Notes: generated by a model from the letters alone, not told the origin. A DNA stretch of 64,000 nucleotides from Gemmatimonadota bacterium (GCA_022823145.1 JAJDXS010000083.1:124001-188000), one strand, 5' to 3'; shown: positions 8,699 through 19,625, counted from the stretch's first letter. Numbers and translations are program-made.

Positions 8699-10789
8699 AT
8701 GGCCGAGGCCAACTCTTTCAGAACTGAAAACATCCGCAACGTGGTGGTTCTCGGGCACGGCGGATCGGGCAAGACGACCCTGATCGATGCACTCTGTTTC
8801 GCCTCGGGCACGTCGCGGCGGAAGGGCAGTGTGGGAGACGGTTCCGCGCTCACGATGACGACGCCGGAGGAAAAGGCACACGCGATGTCGCTGGAGTTGA
8901 CCGTCGCTCACGCCGTTCGAAACGGCACGAAGCTCAACTTCCTCGACACGCCCGGCTACATGGATTTCATTGGCGAGGCCACCGCAGGCGTCCGGGTGGC
9001 CGACGCCGCGCTCGTCACGGTGGGAGCCGCGTCGGGAGTCGAGGTGGGGACCGAGCTCGTGTGGGAGCTTTGCGAAAAGCGCGGGCTTCCGCGAATGGCG
9101 TTCATATCGATGATGGACAAGGCGCACGCCAACTTCACCGAAGCGTTCGCGGAGCTCAAGGAAAAGCTGGCGCCGGGCGCAGTGCCGGTGCAGATCCCGA
9201 TCGGAGCGGCGGACAGCTTCCGTGGCATCGTCGATCTGTTCACGGGCAAAGCCCATTTCCACAAGCCAGGCACGATCACGGGGGAGTACGAAGAGGGCCC
9301 GGTGCCGGACGAGGTCGCGGACGAAGTCGAGAACTGGGCCACGGAGCTCATGGAGACGCTCGCGACCACCGACGAGGATTTGCTGGACCGCTATCTCGAG
9401 GGTGAGGAGATCCCCCTGGAGGAATTGCTCGGCGCTCTGGCGGGTGCGATGGCGGAGGGAGAAGTCGTCCCCGTGTTCTGCGGCGCGGGTGAACAGTCCT
9501 TCGGGGTCCGCGAACTGGCGCAGGGCATTGTCGATCTCGTTCCGGCCCCCGGCAGGGCTGGAGAGATCGAGGCGGTTGGGGCCGACGGCGAGCCCGTGGC
9601 GCTCCGGGCCGCCTCCGACGAACACGCCAGCGTTCTGGTGTTCAAGACCAGCACCGAGCCGCATGTCGGGGAGCTGTCTCTTTTCCGCGTCTACTCGGGT
9701 ATGGTGGTCAACGGATCGGCGCTGCGGAACACGCGAGAAGGCGCCACGGAACGCATCAATCACCTGGCCACGCCCCAGGCCAAGGAGCGCGTGGACGTGG
9801 AGGCGCTGCACGCGGGCGACATTGGTGTCGTCGCCAAGCTGAAGTCGACGCGTACCAACGATACCCTGTCGGCGGTCGGCAGCGACGTGACGCTGGCGGG
9901 TGTGGAATTCCCGCGCCCGGACATCGCCGTGGCGGTGCGGGGAGCGGCCAGGTCCGACGAGGACAAACTCGGTGAGGCGCTCAGTCGGCTGCACGACGAG
10001 GATCCCACCCTGATCGCCGAATTCAATCCCGAATTGCGGCAGACCATCGTGCGCGGAATGGGCGAACTTCACTTCCTGGTGCACTTCGAGCGGATGAAGC
10101 GGAAGTACGGAGTCTCCGTCGAGACCGAAACCCCGAGAATCGCCTACCGGGAGACGATCACGGCACCCGCGGAAGGGCAGGGCCGCTTCAAGAAGCAAAC
10201 GGGAGGAAGAGGCCAGTTCGGCGACTGCTGGATCAGGTTGCGCCCCAGGGACCGGGGTGAGGGCTACGAGTTCATCAGCTCGATCAAGGGGGGCGTGATC
10301 CCCACCAAGTATGTCCCGTCGGTGGACCGCGGCATCCAGGAGGCGGCGACGAAGGGGGTCGTGGCCGGATTCCCGGTGGTGGACTTCGAGGCGGAGTGCT
10401 ACGACGGGTCCTACCACTCGGTCGACTCGTCGGACATCGCCTTCAAGGTGGCGGGGTCGTACGCGTTCCGGAACGTGGCCGAGAAGGCCAGGCCGGCCCT
10501 TCTGGAGCCGATCATCGAGGTCAAGGTGACGGCTCCCGACGAATACGTCGGCGACATCATGGGCGACCTCAACGGACGTTCGGCGCGGGTGCTGGGGATG
10601 GAGCCTCTGGGTGGCAACACCGTCATCAGGGCGATCGTTGCCGAGGCCGAGCTGAACAAGTACGCGTCCGCGCTGCGCTCGATCACGCAAGGCAGGGGTC
10701 ACCATCGCCGAAAGATGCTGGGCTACGACCTGGTACCGCCGATGCGGGTCGCGAAGATCATCGAGGAAGCCGCGGAGCGGGAAGACTGA
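8699..10789 (+). CDS. Elongation factor G-like GTPase (EF-G2 / FusA2 type)
   Basis: This 696-residue translational GTPase has all EF-G domains in order: G domain, domain II, III, IV (GRGQFGDCWIRLRP) and V near the C-terminus. Its P-loop is GHGGSGKTT (19-27) instead of the canonical EF-G AHIDAGKTT type. G3 is DTPGY instead of DTPGH, so the catalytic His is replaced by Tyr. G4 is MDKA. These differences place it with the EF-G-like/FusA2 group rather than the main elongation factor, and no rpsL/rpsG/tuf genes flank it. It has its own strong promoter and is probably monocistronic. Its exact role (specialised translocation, recycling or stress) is unknown. Confidence 0.9.
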   Translation: MAEANSFRTENIRNVVVLGHGGSGKTTLIDALCFASGTSRRKGSVGDGSALTMTTPEEKAHAMSLELTVAHAVRNGTKLNFLDTPGYMDFIGEATAGVRVADAALVTVGAASGVEVGTELVWELCEKRGLPRMAFISMMDKAHANFTEAFAELKEKLAPGAVPVQIPIGAADSFRGIVDLFTGKAHFHKPGTITGEYEEGPVPDEVADEVENWATELMETLATTDEDLLDRYLEGEEIPLEELLGALAGAMAEGEVVPVFCGAGEQSFGVRELAQGIVDLVPAPGRAGEIEAVGADGEPVALRAASDEHASVLVFKTSTEPHVGELSLFRVYSGMVVNGSALRNTREGATERINHLATPQAKERVDVEALHAGDIGVVAKLKSTRTNDTLSAVGSDVTLAGVEFPRPDIAVAVRGAARSDEDKLGEALSRLHDEDPTLIAEFNPELRQTIVRGMGELHFLVHFERMKRKYGVSVETETPRIAYRETITAPAEGQGRFKKQTGGRGQFGDCWIRLRPRDRGEGYEFISSIKGGVIPTKYVPSVDRGIQEAATKGVVAGFPVVDFEAECYDGSYHSVDSSDIAFKVAGSYAFRNVAEKARPALLEPIIEVKVTAPDEYVGDIMGDLNGRSARVLGMEPLGGNTVIRAIVAEAELNKYASALRSITQGRGHHRRKMLGYDLVPPMRVAKIIEEAAERED

Positions 10790-10826
10790 CCGCCGGCGGG
10801 CGCGTTGCAGCGCCGTGCAGGAGGGG

Positions 10827-10853
10827 GCGCCGGCAGGCAGGAGTGCCCGGCGC
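10827..10853. terminator. GC hairpin between convergent genes
   Basis: GCGCCGG (10827-10833) pairs perfectly with CCGGCGC (10847-10853), with two further base pairs after a one-base bulge and a loop of about 8. It lies between the stop codons of the EF-G2 gene and the leftward plug-only gene. There is no T-tract, so it is only a candidate bidirectional terminator. Confidence 0.4.
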
Positions 10854-10870
10854 GGAGGCGGCCCCGATCC

Positions 10871-12277
10871 TTACCGGGTGTAGATCAGCAGTACCCCGTT
10901 TGCTCCCCGGTCGCCGTACAGCAGGCCCGCCTCGAGGGGGGTAATGAACTGAATACGGGCCACATCCTGCGGGTTCAGGTCGAGGAGAAAGAAGCCCGGA
11001 TCGGGTACGGGACCGTCGTTGATCCTGACCTCGACCATGTTGCAGGCGTTGGGATTCCGGCCGCGGTTGCGCTGCATCTCGATGCAGACGCCGATCTGGG
11101 GATCACCGAAGGCATTGGCCAGCATCGTCTCCGTGATCGACAACCCCGGTACGCGAGCAGCGCGGGCCAGCGAGGGAAAGTCCACCACCCGGGGAATGAT
11201 GGAGTCCACCTGCGCCTCGGTCAGTCCTGAGAAACGGGTTCCCGGAGTGGTAAACACCCGTTCCTGCCTGCGGCCGGTCACGACGAGCGGATCCAGCGCG
11301 ATGGCTTCGGTCGCCAGCGGAATCTCGAGCCCGAGAGCTTCGTTGCTGAACACCGTCAGGGAGTCGATACGCGCGGCGTAGCCGATCATGCTGGTCTCGA
11401 TGATCTGCCTGCCCGGCGGCACGCCGACGAACCCGAACGTTCCCCCCGAGTCCGTGAACTCGGCGTGGTTCGAACCGACGAGCTGAACGTGGGCCCCCGG
11501 AATCGGTGCCTCCGTCGCGTAGTCGACGACCGAACCCGTAATGGTCACCGGATCCGCAATGTGGATCGCCACATCCTGGACCTGCGGCCCGGACCGGGCG
11601 ATGTCGAAGGGCATCGACTCGCTGCTGCCGAAGACGACCATGACCGTCAGAGGTTCGGACGAGTCCAGGTGGCACAGGCGGAACTCGCCGGAGTTCCCCG
11701 TCCGCACCTCCTGGACCACGCGGCGTCTCTGCAGGACTCCCGAGGTCTCGCCGAAGGCGATCACCCTGGCGCGGGGCAGCGGAACCCCGGTGATCGCGTC
11801 GGTCACGACGCCGCCGATGGACGTGTCCCCCTCTCCCGGCTCGATGGAACACCACCCGGACAGAATTGTCGCTCGTGAGGGAACGGTCAGGTACACCTCC
11901 GAGACGGCCTGTTCCGTGACCACCACGCGTTGCGGCGTCGAATTGACGCCAAGCGTGCCCAGCCTCGGGTGAAAGAACACCACGGTGTGTTCTCCGACCG
12001 GCACGTCGTCGAGTCTGAACTGTCCGGCGTCGTCCGATTCCGCCAGGGCGTTCGTGCCGTGGACGGCCACGTTGGCGTTGGCCAGCGGGGTGCTTGTGGT
12101 GCTGTCATAGACGAGCCCGATGACCGTGCCGGTCGCTCCTGCAGTATCCTGGGCAGCCAGCAAGCCGAAGCTCGCGAGCGACAAAGGCACGGCAAGGAGG
12201 CCGGCCATGACGCGGAACCGCGGAGAGACGCGGAGTCCGGCCGAACCCGTGACGACGGTTGAATGCTCGATACGCAT
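10871..12277 (-). CDS. Secreted protein: three carboxypeptidase-regulatory repeats plus TonB plug, no barrel
   Basis: This 468-residue protein has a long basic leader followed by the hydrophobic segment AGLLAVPLSLASFGLLAAQ, a signal peptide. Residues about 51-125, 152-235 and 245-322 are three beta-sandwich repeats of the carboxypeptidase-regulatory/CnaB type, recognisable as G-x-V-x-D-x-x-T-x-x-P-L-x-x-A-x-V. The tail starts with LDPLVVTGRR and ends GDRGANGVLLIYTR, the pattern of a SusC/TonB-receptor plug domain. It stops exactly where the plug ends, so the 22-strand barrel is absent. I chose the Met at 12277 because it keeps the signal peptide short; an open frame extends 20 codons further. 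Possible roles are ligand binding or an accessory plug; unknown. Confidence 0.75.
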   Translation of the reverse strand: MRIEHSTVVTGSAGLRVSPRFRVMAGLLAVPLSLASFGLLAAQDTAGATGTVIGLVYDSTTSTPLANANVAVHGTNALAESDDAGQFRLDDVPVGEHTVVFFHPRLGTLGVNSTPQRVVVTEQAVSEVYLTVPSRATILSGWCSIEPGEGDTSIGGVVTDAITGVPLPRARVIAFGETSGVLQRRRVVQEVRTGNSGEFRLCHLDSSEPLTVMVVFGSSESMPFDIARSGPQVQDVAIHIADPVTITGSVVDYATEAPIPGAHVQLVGSNHAEFTDSGGTFGFVGVPPGRQIIETSMIGYAARIDSLTVFSNEALGLEIPLATEAIALDPLVVTGRRQERVFTTPGTRFSGLTEAQVDSIIPRVVDFPSLARAARVPGLSITETMLANAFGDPQIGVCIEMQRNRGRNPNACNMVEVRINDGPVPDPGFFLLDLNPQDVARIQFITPLEAGLLYGDRGANGVLLIYTR

Positions 12278-12341
12278 GCTGAAACCAGGCGGAAGAAGTC
12301 TTGCGCTGCAGGGACAGGCCAACAGGTCCAACCCCACTACC

Positions 12342-12376
12342 TATAATATCGTTCCCCAGGCGTGCCGGACTATATT
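12342..12376. promoter_or_regulatory. AT-rich candidate promoter region between divergent genes
   Basis: The 187 bases between the leftward plug-only gene and yebC contain TATAAT (12342-12347), which reads ATTATA on the other strand, and TATATT (12371-12376). They are AT-rich islands in GC-rich DNA. I see no good -35 partner at 16-18 bases for either strand, so this is a location for promoters rather than a defined one. Confidence 0.3.
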
Positions 12377-12464
12377 TGGATTCGGCCGTCGGGCGTCGGC
12401 GTCCGGTGAGACGGGACCGGGGATCACCAACCACACGCACTCCGCTCCGATGGAGGTACGGGTT

Positions 12465-13211
12465 GTGGCGGGACACAGCAAGTGGTCGCAGATCAAGCGC
12501 AAGAAGGCGGTCAACGACCAGAAGCGCGGCCAGATGTTCACGAAGCTCATCCGCGAACTCACCGTGGCTGCGCGCGAGGGTGGCGGAGACCCGAACTTCA
12601 ACCCGCGGCTCAGGCTCGGGGTCGATGCGGCCAAGGCGGCCAACATGCCGCAGGAGAACATCGACCGGGCGATAAAGCGGGGGACCGGCGAACTCGCGGG
12701 TGTCACCTACGAGGAGATCGTCTATGAAGGGTATGGACCGGGAGGGGTGGCCCTGTACATCGAGACGCTCACGGACAACCAGAAGCGCACCGTGGCGGAG
12801 GTCCGCCACCTGCTCGACAAGAACGGGGGCAACCTCGGCACGGCCGGCTCGGTGGCGTGGCAGTTCGACCGCAAGGGGATCATCTATGTGGCCGGGGCGG
12901 GCGTAGACGAGGATACCGTCTTCGAGGCCGCGGTCGAGGGCGGAGCGGACGACGTGCAGAGCGAAGGCGGCGAATACGTGGTGACGACCGGAGCCGGATC
13001 CCTGCACGATGTCCGGGAGGCGCTGGCGGCGGCAGGGCTGGCGGTGGCCTCGGCGCAGCTCACCATGGTGGCGAGGACGGAGGTCGGTGTGGCGGGAAGG
13101 GAGGGTGAGCGCCTGCTGAAGCTGCTCGATGCCCTCGACGATCACGACGATGTCCAGCAGGTGCACTCCAACGCCGATCTGGACGAGTCGGTCCTCCAGC
13201 GCGCACTGTGA
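12465..13211 (+). CDS. yebC: YebC/PmpR family protein
   Basis: This 248-residue protein starts with the family N-terminus AGHSKWSQIKRKKAVNDQKR, which fixes the start at this GTG. GGAGG (12452-12456) lies 8 bases upstream. Later family landmarks are NMPQENIDRAIKRGTG and YEGYGPGGVALYIETLTDN. YebC proteins act as DNA-binding regulators in some bacteria, and one branch relieves ribosome stalling at proline-rich sites; which applies here cannot be read from sequence. As in many bacteria it directly precedes ruvC, with a GTGA overlap. Confidence 0.95.
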   Translation: MAGHSKWSQIKRKKAVNDQKRGQMFTKLIRELTVAAREGGGDPNFNPRLRLGVDAAKAANMPQENIDRAIKRGTGELAGVTYEEIVYEGYGPGGVALYIETLTDNQKRTVAEVRHLLDKNGGNLGTAGSVAWQFDRKGIIYVAGAGVDEDTVFEAAVEGGADDVQSEGGEYVVTTGAGSLHDVREALAAAGLAVASAQLTMVARTEVGVAGREGERLLKLLDALDDHDDVQQVHSNADLDESVLQRAL

Positions 13212-13780
13212 GCGTACGAGCCGCTGCCGAGGCAGGCGCAGCCGGGCAAGCGGACGGCGGCAGGCGCAATGGCGTGCTGCTCGGAATCGATCCCGGAACG
13301 GCCGTCACGGGTTTCGGTGTCGTTTCCGTGGACCCCCGCCGCCATGTGGAGCTGCTCCAGTGCGGCGTCATACGCACGTCGCCGAGGGCCGCGCTCGCGA
13401 TCCGGTTGAAGGACATTCACGAGGGTGTGGCCGCGCTGATCGACGAGTTTTCGCCGGACACCCTGTCCATCGAGAGCACCTTCTACGGGAAGAACGTGCG
13501 CAGCGCGCTCGCGCTGGGACAGGCCCGGGGCGCGATCATCCTGGCGGCGGCACAGCGTGGGGTGGAGGTGGCGGAATACGCCCCGCGCGAGATCAAGAAG
13601 GCCGTGGTGGGAACGGGAGGGGCGACCAAGGAGCAGGTGGCCTACATGGTGCGGCGCCACCTGCGCCTCCGCACCGATCCGGCACCGAGCGACGCCGCGG
13701 ACGGGTTGGCCGCGGCGCTCTGCCACGCCTTCACCGGAAAGCGCCCGACCCGTGCGAACCCCACGGTGATCACGCCGTGA
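13208..13780 (+). CDS. ruvC: Crossover junction endodeoxyribonuclease RuvC
   Basis: This Holliday-junction resolvase has 190 residues. Catalytic acidic residues are D28 (GIDPGTAVTGFG), E89 (IESTFYGKN) and the C-terminal pair in PSDAADGLAAALCH. The N-terminus carries about 20 extra residues compared with many RuvCs (Ala/Gly-rich), so translation might also begin later, but the GTG overlaps the yebC stop (GTGA), which favours the given start. It forms an operon with ruvA and ruvB. Confidence 0.95.
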   Translation: MSVRAAAEAGAAGQADGGRRNGVLLGIDPGTAVTGFGVVSVDPRRHVELLQCGVIRTSPRAALAIRLKDIHEGVAALIDEFSPDTLSIESTFYGKNVRSALALGQARGAIILAAAQRGVEVAEYAPREIKKAVVGTGGATKEQVAYMVRRHLRLRTDPAPSDAADGLAAALCHAFTGKRPTRANPTVITP

Positions 13781-14373
13781 TCAGCCGCATAAGGGGCGAG
13801 CTCCTCGGCGGCGACATCGACCGGGTCGAGGTTCTGACCTCCGGCGGCGTGGTGTACGAGGTCCATGTTCCCCTTACGGTGCTCCAGCGTCTGCCGCCGA
13901 AGGGATCCACCCTGGAACTGCGCACCGAGACCGTGGTGCGCGACGATGTGCCGAGCCTCTACGGTTTCCTCGAAGAGAGTGAGCGAGCGCTGTTCCGGCT
14001 GCTCATGACCGTGCAGATGGTGGGACCGCGTCTGGCGATGTCCATGATGGGCACCTACGACGCGCAGCGTCTTGCCAGGGCCCTCGCCGAGAAGGACGTC
14101 CCGGTGCTGGTGCAGGTCAGCGGGCTGGGGAAGAAGACGGCCGCCCGCCTCATCCTCGAGCTCGCCGACAAGGTGCGCGACCTCGCGGTGGCGGTCGAGG
14201 GAGAGGGCCACGATACCTCGCAGGCGGCCGACGCGGTATCCGCCCTGGTCAGCCTTGGCTACAGCTTCACGGACGCGGAAGCGGCGGTGCGGGATGCGAT
14301 GAAGGACGCCACCTTCGAGAGCACGGAAGAGGTGATTCGAGCGGTCCTCTCGCGCCGGGGCCGGGACCGATGA
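13777..14373 (+). CDS. ruvA: Holliday junction DNA helicase RuvA
   Basis: The 198-residue protein begins with ISRIRGELL, the OB-fold start typical of RuvA. It contains the helix-hairpin-helix segments around [11 protein letters not shown] and [16 protein letters not shown], and ends with a small domain III ([16 protein letters not shown]) that contacts RuvB. It binds four-way junctions as a tetramer and loads RuvB. The GTG start overlaps the ruvC stop (GTGA). The reading frame is open upstream through ruvC but has no RuvA homology there. Confidence 0.96.
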   Translation: MISRIRGELLGGDIDRVEVLTSGGVVYEVHVPLTVLQRLPPKGSTLELRTETVVRDDVPSLYGFLEESERALFRLLMTVQMVGPRLAMSMMGTYDAQRLARALAEKDVPVLVQVSGLGKKTAARLILELADKVRDLAVAVEGEGHDTSQAADAVSALVSLGYSFTDAEAAVRDAMKDATFESTEEVIRAVLSRRGRDR

Positions 14374-14389
14374 CACGGCGGATCAGCCC

Positions 14390-15451
14390 ATGACCAGACG
14401 CACCGAGATCACGACGCCCGAGATCCTGCCCCACGAGGCACGGTCGGAGTTCTCGCTGCGCCCGCGCCGGCTGGAGGACTTCATCGGACAGAGGAAGGTC
14501 AAGCAGGGTCTGCAGATCGCCATTGAAGCCGCGACCGCGCGGGTCGAACCCCTCGACCATATCCTCTTTCACGGTCCGCCCGGACTCGGCAAGACCACAC
14601 TGGCCATGCTGCTGGCGCGGGAGATGTCGACGAACATCGTCACTACCTCCGGACCGGTGCTCGAGAAGGCCGCCGACCTCGTCGCCGCACTGACGAATCT
14701 GCAGAGGGGGGACATCCTCTTCATCGACGAAATCCACAGGCTGCGCCCGGTGATCGAGGAGTTCCTCTATCCCGCCATGGAGGACTACCGCGTCGAGGTC
14801 CGCCTCGCCGAGGGACCGCGCGCCCAGACCATGACGATGTCGGTGGAGCCGTTTACGCTCGTCGGGGCGACCACGCGCTTCGGCCTTCTCACCGCGCCGA
14901 TGCGCGCACGCTTCGGCATCACGGAGCGGCTCGACTTCTACCCCGCGGGAGACCTCGCCAGGATCATCACGCGCAGCGCCGAGCTGATGGGTGTCCCAAC
15001 CACCCCCGAGGGCGCCCGCGAACTCGCCGGGCGCGCCCGAGGCACGCCGAGGGTGGCCAACCGGCTCCTCCGGCGGGTGCGCGACTTCGCCCAGGTGCGC
15101 GCCGACGGCGTCCTGGACGTTCCCGTGGTGCAACAGGCGCTCGAAATCCTGGATGTCGACGAGTACGGTCTCGATTCGATGGACACACGCATCCTCAGCA
15201 CGATCATCGTGAAGTTCGAAGGCGGCCCCGTCGGCCTCAACTCGCTCGCGGTCGCGCTCGGCGAAGACGCGGGCACGATAGAGGAGGTGTACGAGCCGTT
15301 CCTCATCCAGGAGGGATTCCTGATGCGCGGCCCCCGTGGGCGAGTCGCCACCCGCAAGGCGTACCGGATTCTCGGCATTCCGGTGCCGGATCGCGGCCCC
15401 GGCGATCCCGGCGGCGACCCCATTCCGCCCCACCCGAGTCTCTTCAACTGA
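14390..15451 (+). CDS. ruvB: Holliday junction branch migration ATPase RuvB
   Basis: This 353-residue AAA+ motor drives branch migration with Ruv[13 protein letters not shown] opens the domain, Walker [10 protein letters not shown] is at residues 62-70, Walker B DEIH at 113-116, and sensor/arginine-finger residues fall in [18 protein letters not shown]. The C-terminal winged helix contains [15 protein letters not shown] and ends in a short Pro/Gly-rich tail. The gene starts 16 bases after ruvA. Confidence 0.98.
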   Translation: MTRRTEITTPEILPHEARSEFSLRPRRLEDFIGQRKVKQGLQIAIEAATARVEPLDHILFHGPPGLGKTTLAMLLAREMSTNIVTTSGPVLEKAADLVAALTNLQRGDILFIDEIHRLRPVIEEFLYPAMEDYRVEVRLAEGPRAQTMTMSVEPFTLVGATTRFGLLTAPMRARFGITERLDFYPAGDLARIITRSAELMGVPTTPEGARELAGRARGTPRVANRLLRRVRDFAQVRADGVLDVPVVQQALEILDVDEYGLDSMDTRILSTIIVKFEGGPVGLNSLAVALGEDAGTIEEVYEPFLIQEGFLMRGPRGRVATRKAYRILGIPVPDRGPGDPGGDPIPPHPSLFN

Positions 15452-15463
15452 ATCGACCCCGGA

Positions 15464-17664
<2,201 letters not shown>

Positions 17665-17689
17665 CCCGATTCCGGAAGGACAAAGAGCC

Positions 17690-18043
17690 TTGAACCTGCC
17701 GAGCCATCCGATTCACGCTGCCGTCACGACGGTTCCGTCGGCCCCGCCTTCTCCTCCAGCGGTTCCGCGCGAGGGAGCGGGCGGAATGACCGTGATCATG
17801 TTCCAGATCATGCTCATGATCGCCATCTTCTACTTCATCCTGATCCGCCCCCAGCGAAAGGAGAAGCAGCGCCACCAGGCGATGCTCAGCAAGCTGGCCA
17901 AGGGCGACCGGATCATGACCAACGGCGGCATCCTCGGGCAGATCGTCCACGCGACCGAGACGGAGTTGACGATCAGGACGGCCGAGAACACCCGCATCGT
18001 GATCGACCGCGGTCACATCGCGCGCAAGATCGAGGCTGCTTAG
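17690..18043 (+). CDS. yajC: Preprotein translocase subunit YajC
   Basis: This 117-residue single-pass inner-membrane protein is an accessory part of the SecDF-YajC complex. A hydrophobic helix MFQIMLMIAIFYFILI is followed by the hallmark RPQRKEKQRHQAM, then KGDRIMTNGGILGQIV. The N-terminal 30 residues are Pro/Ala-rich and longer than usual. The TTG start has GGAAGGA 9 bases upstream; an internal ATG (17786) before MTVIMFQ would give the more usual length. Placement after queA-tgt is a widespread order; secD and secF do not follow here. Confidence 0.92.
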   Translation: MNLPSHPIHAAVTTVPSAPPSPPAVPREGAGGMTVIMFQIMLMIAIFYFILIRPQRKEKQRHQAMLSKLAKGDRIMTNGGILGQIVHATETELTIRTAENTRIVIDRGHIARKIEAA

Positions 18044-18046
18044 CCA

Positions 18047-18087
18047 ATGTAAGGATGATATTACATAATGTCATGTAAACTAGACAT
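18047..18087. promoter_or_regulatory. AT-rich block of alternating ATGTAA/TTACAT half-sites before def
   Basis: The 62-base yajC-def gap is strikingly AT-rich. It contains ATGTAA (18047-18052), TTACAT (18061-18066) and ATGTAA (18073-18078), so the middle copy is an inverted repeat of both neighbours. Extra half-sites AATGT (18067-18071) and ACATT (18084-18088) follow. The def start has no Shine-Dalgarno sequence, so the block may be a promoter/operator for def-fmt or fold in RNA. Confidence 0.45.
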
Positions 18088-18105
18088 TTTCTAACACTCC
18101 GATAC

Positions 18106-18624
18106 GTGGCACTTCTGGACATCGAGGTTTTGGGCGCCAGGATCCTGCGCGAGGAGGCGGCACCTGTCGAGGCGGTCGATGACGACCTGCGGCGTCTCGC
18201 GGGGGACATGTTCGACACCATGTACCACGCCGAGGGGATCGGTCTGGCCGGGCCGCAGGTGGGAGTATCCAGGCGCATCCTGGTCGTCGACGTCAAGAAC
18301 GACGACGAGAGCCGGCACGTCCACGCGCTGGTCAACCCGGTAGTCGTGGAAGCCAGCAGGGAGCAGGACAAGGCCAGCGAGGGGTGTCTGAGCATTCCGG
18401 GACTCGAGGAAAACGTTACCCGCCCCGTGCGCGTGACGGTCGAGGCGCTGTCGCTGGACGGCGACCCCGTGCGCATCGAGGCCGATGGGCTGCTCGCACG
18501 GGCACTCCAGCACGAAGTGGATCACCTGGACGGCGTCCTCTTCATCGACCGGTTGTCGCCGCTGAAGCGGGGGATCCTCCTCAGGAAGTGGCGAAAGAAC
18601 CAGCGCACCGCCGCGAGAGGGTAG
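18106..18624 (+). CDS. def: Peptide deformylase
   Basis: This metalloenzyme removes the N-formyl group from new proteins. The 172-residue protein has the three deformylase motifs: GIGLAGPQVG, EGCLSIPG (metal-binding Cys) and QHEVDHLDG (HExxH with two metal His and the catalytic Glu). The GTG start fits the usual N-terminus (LDIEVLGARILREEA), yet the bases before it, CTAACACTCCGATAC, hold no ribosome binding site; translation may be leaderless or weak. The next gene is fmt, the matching formyltransferase. Confidence 0.96.
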   Translation: MALLDIEVLGARILREEAAPVEAVDDDLRRLAGDMFDTMYHAEGIGLAGPQVGVSRRILVVDVKNDDESRHVHALVNPVVVEASREQDKASEGCLSIPGLEENVTRPVRVTVEALSLDGDPVRIEADGLLARALQHEVDHLDGVLFIDRLSPLKRGILLRKWRKNQRTAARG

Positions 18625-18690
18625 CAGCCCGTGGACAACGCGGCGCCTCGCCGCTCTCGGTGCTCACGCGGGACTATCCACGGGCTGCTG
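18623..18690. repeat. 13-bp inverted repeat plus copy 1 of a dispersed 26-bp repeat
   Basis: In the def-fmt gap, the 13 bases at 18623-18635 are a perfect inverted repeat of 18677-18689 (AGCAGCCCGTGGA and its complement), with a 41-base loop. Within the loop, the 26 bases at 18647-18672 recur exactly, in opposite orientation, at 53668-53693. The following TCCACGG-x-CTGCTG (18677-18690) also recurs there with one change. The repeat lies in frame with, and just upstream of, the fmt start. Confidence 0.75.
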
Positions 18691-18692
18691 AC

Positions 18693-19625
18693 GTGAGGGT
18701 CCTCTTCTGGGGCACCCCGGAGTTTGCGGTCCCCGCGCTCCGGGCGCTGGGCGGCGCCGGCCACCGCGTGGTCGGGGTGGTCACGCGGCCCGACCGGCCC
18801 CGCGGACGCGGCCGCAAACCGCGGCCATCGGTCGTGAAGTCGATTGCGGAGGCCGAGGGATACCCGGTGCTCACCCCGGAGCGACCGCTCGGCGACCGGT
18901 TCGAGAGCGAGATCCGGGCGGCTCGTCCGGACATCTCGGTCGTCGTCGCCTATGGATGCATACTCGCGCGGCGAATCCTGGACATCCCCCGGCTGGGTTC
19001 GCTGAACCTGCACGCTTCGCTGCTCCCGGAGCTGCGGGGCGCTGCCCCGATTGCGCGCGCCATCGAGCGGGGACACAGCGTCACGGGAGTCTCGATCATG
19101 CGAATGGTCGAGGCGATGGACGCGGGGCCGGTGCTGGCGCAGGAATCGATTCCCATCGGTCCCGACGACACGGCGTCAGGGCTTTCGCGCCGCCTCGCGG
19201 ACGACGGGGCGCGCCTGATGACGGATGTGCTCGCCCGGCTGGAAGCCGGTCCGGTGCCGGAAGCGGAGCAGGACCACGATGCCGCCACCTTCGCCCCGAA
19301 GGTCGACCGGGAGTCGGCGCGGGTGGATTGGCGGCGGGATGCGCGGGCAGCGGCCAACCACATCCGCGCGATGGACGCGGTCCCCGGGGCCTGGACCCTC
19401 CTGGACGGCGTGCCGGTCAAGCTGTTCCGCCCATGGGTTGCGGAGTGGCCGCAGGTCGGGGCCCCGGGGGAGATCGTGTCCGCCGGCCCCGAACACGGGC
19501 TCCTGGTGGCCACGGCGCGCGGGGTGCTCCGCATCGGCGAGGTCCAGCCGGCGGGGAAGCGGCGCATGGCGGCGGCGGCCTGGCTGCGAGGGCGTGGACC
19601 CCGGGCGGGTGATCGGTTCGAATAG
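18693..19625 (+). CDS. fmt: Methionyl-tRNA formyltransferase
   Basis: Fmt formylates initiator Met-tRNA using 10-formyl-THF. The 310-residue protein begins VRVLFWGTPEFAVPALRAL, the family N-terminus, which fixes the GTG start although the frame is open upstream and includes another GTG at 18660. The catalytic Asn-His-Asp region is represented by LNLHASLLPELRGAAPI (HASLLP loop), followed by GVSIMRMVEAMDAGPVL. A C-terminal OB-like domain starts near residue 205. It pairs functionally with def. Confidence 0.96.
   Translation: MRVLFWGTPEFAVPALRALGGAGHRVVGVVTRPDRPRGRGRKPRPSVVKSIAEAEGYPVLTPERPLGDRFESEIRAARPDISVVVAYGCILARRILDIPRLGSLNLHASLLPELRGAAPIARAIERGHSVTGVSIMRMVEAMDAGPVLAQESIPIGPDDTASGLSRRLADDGARLMTDVLARLEAGPVPEAEQDHDAATFAPKVDRESARVDWRRDARAAANHIRAMDAVPGAWTLLDGVPVKLFRPWVAEWPQVGAPGEIVSAGPEHGLLVATARGVLRIGEVQPAGKRRMAAAAWLRGRGPRAGDRFE

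Noticed and set aside
8663..10705. A 680-codon leftward frame opposite the EF-G2 gene
   Set aside because: The rightward protein has all GTPase motifs and a promoter; the antisense frame has none.
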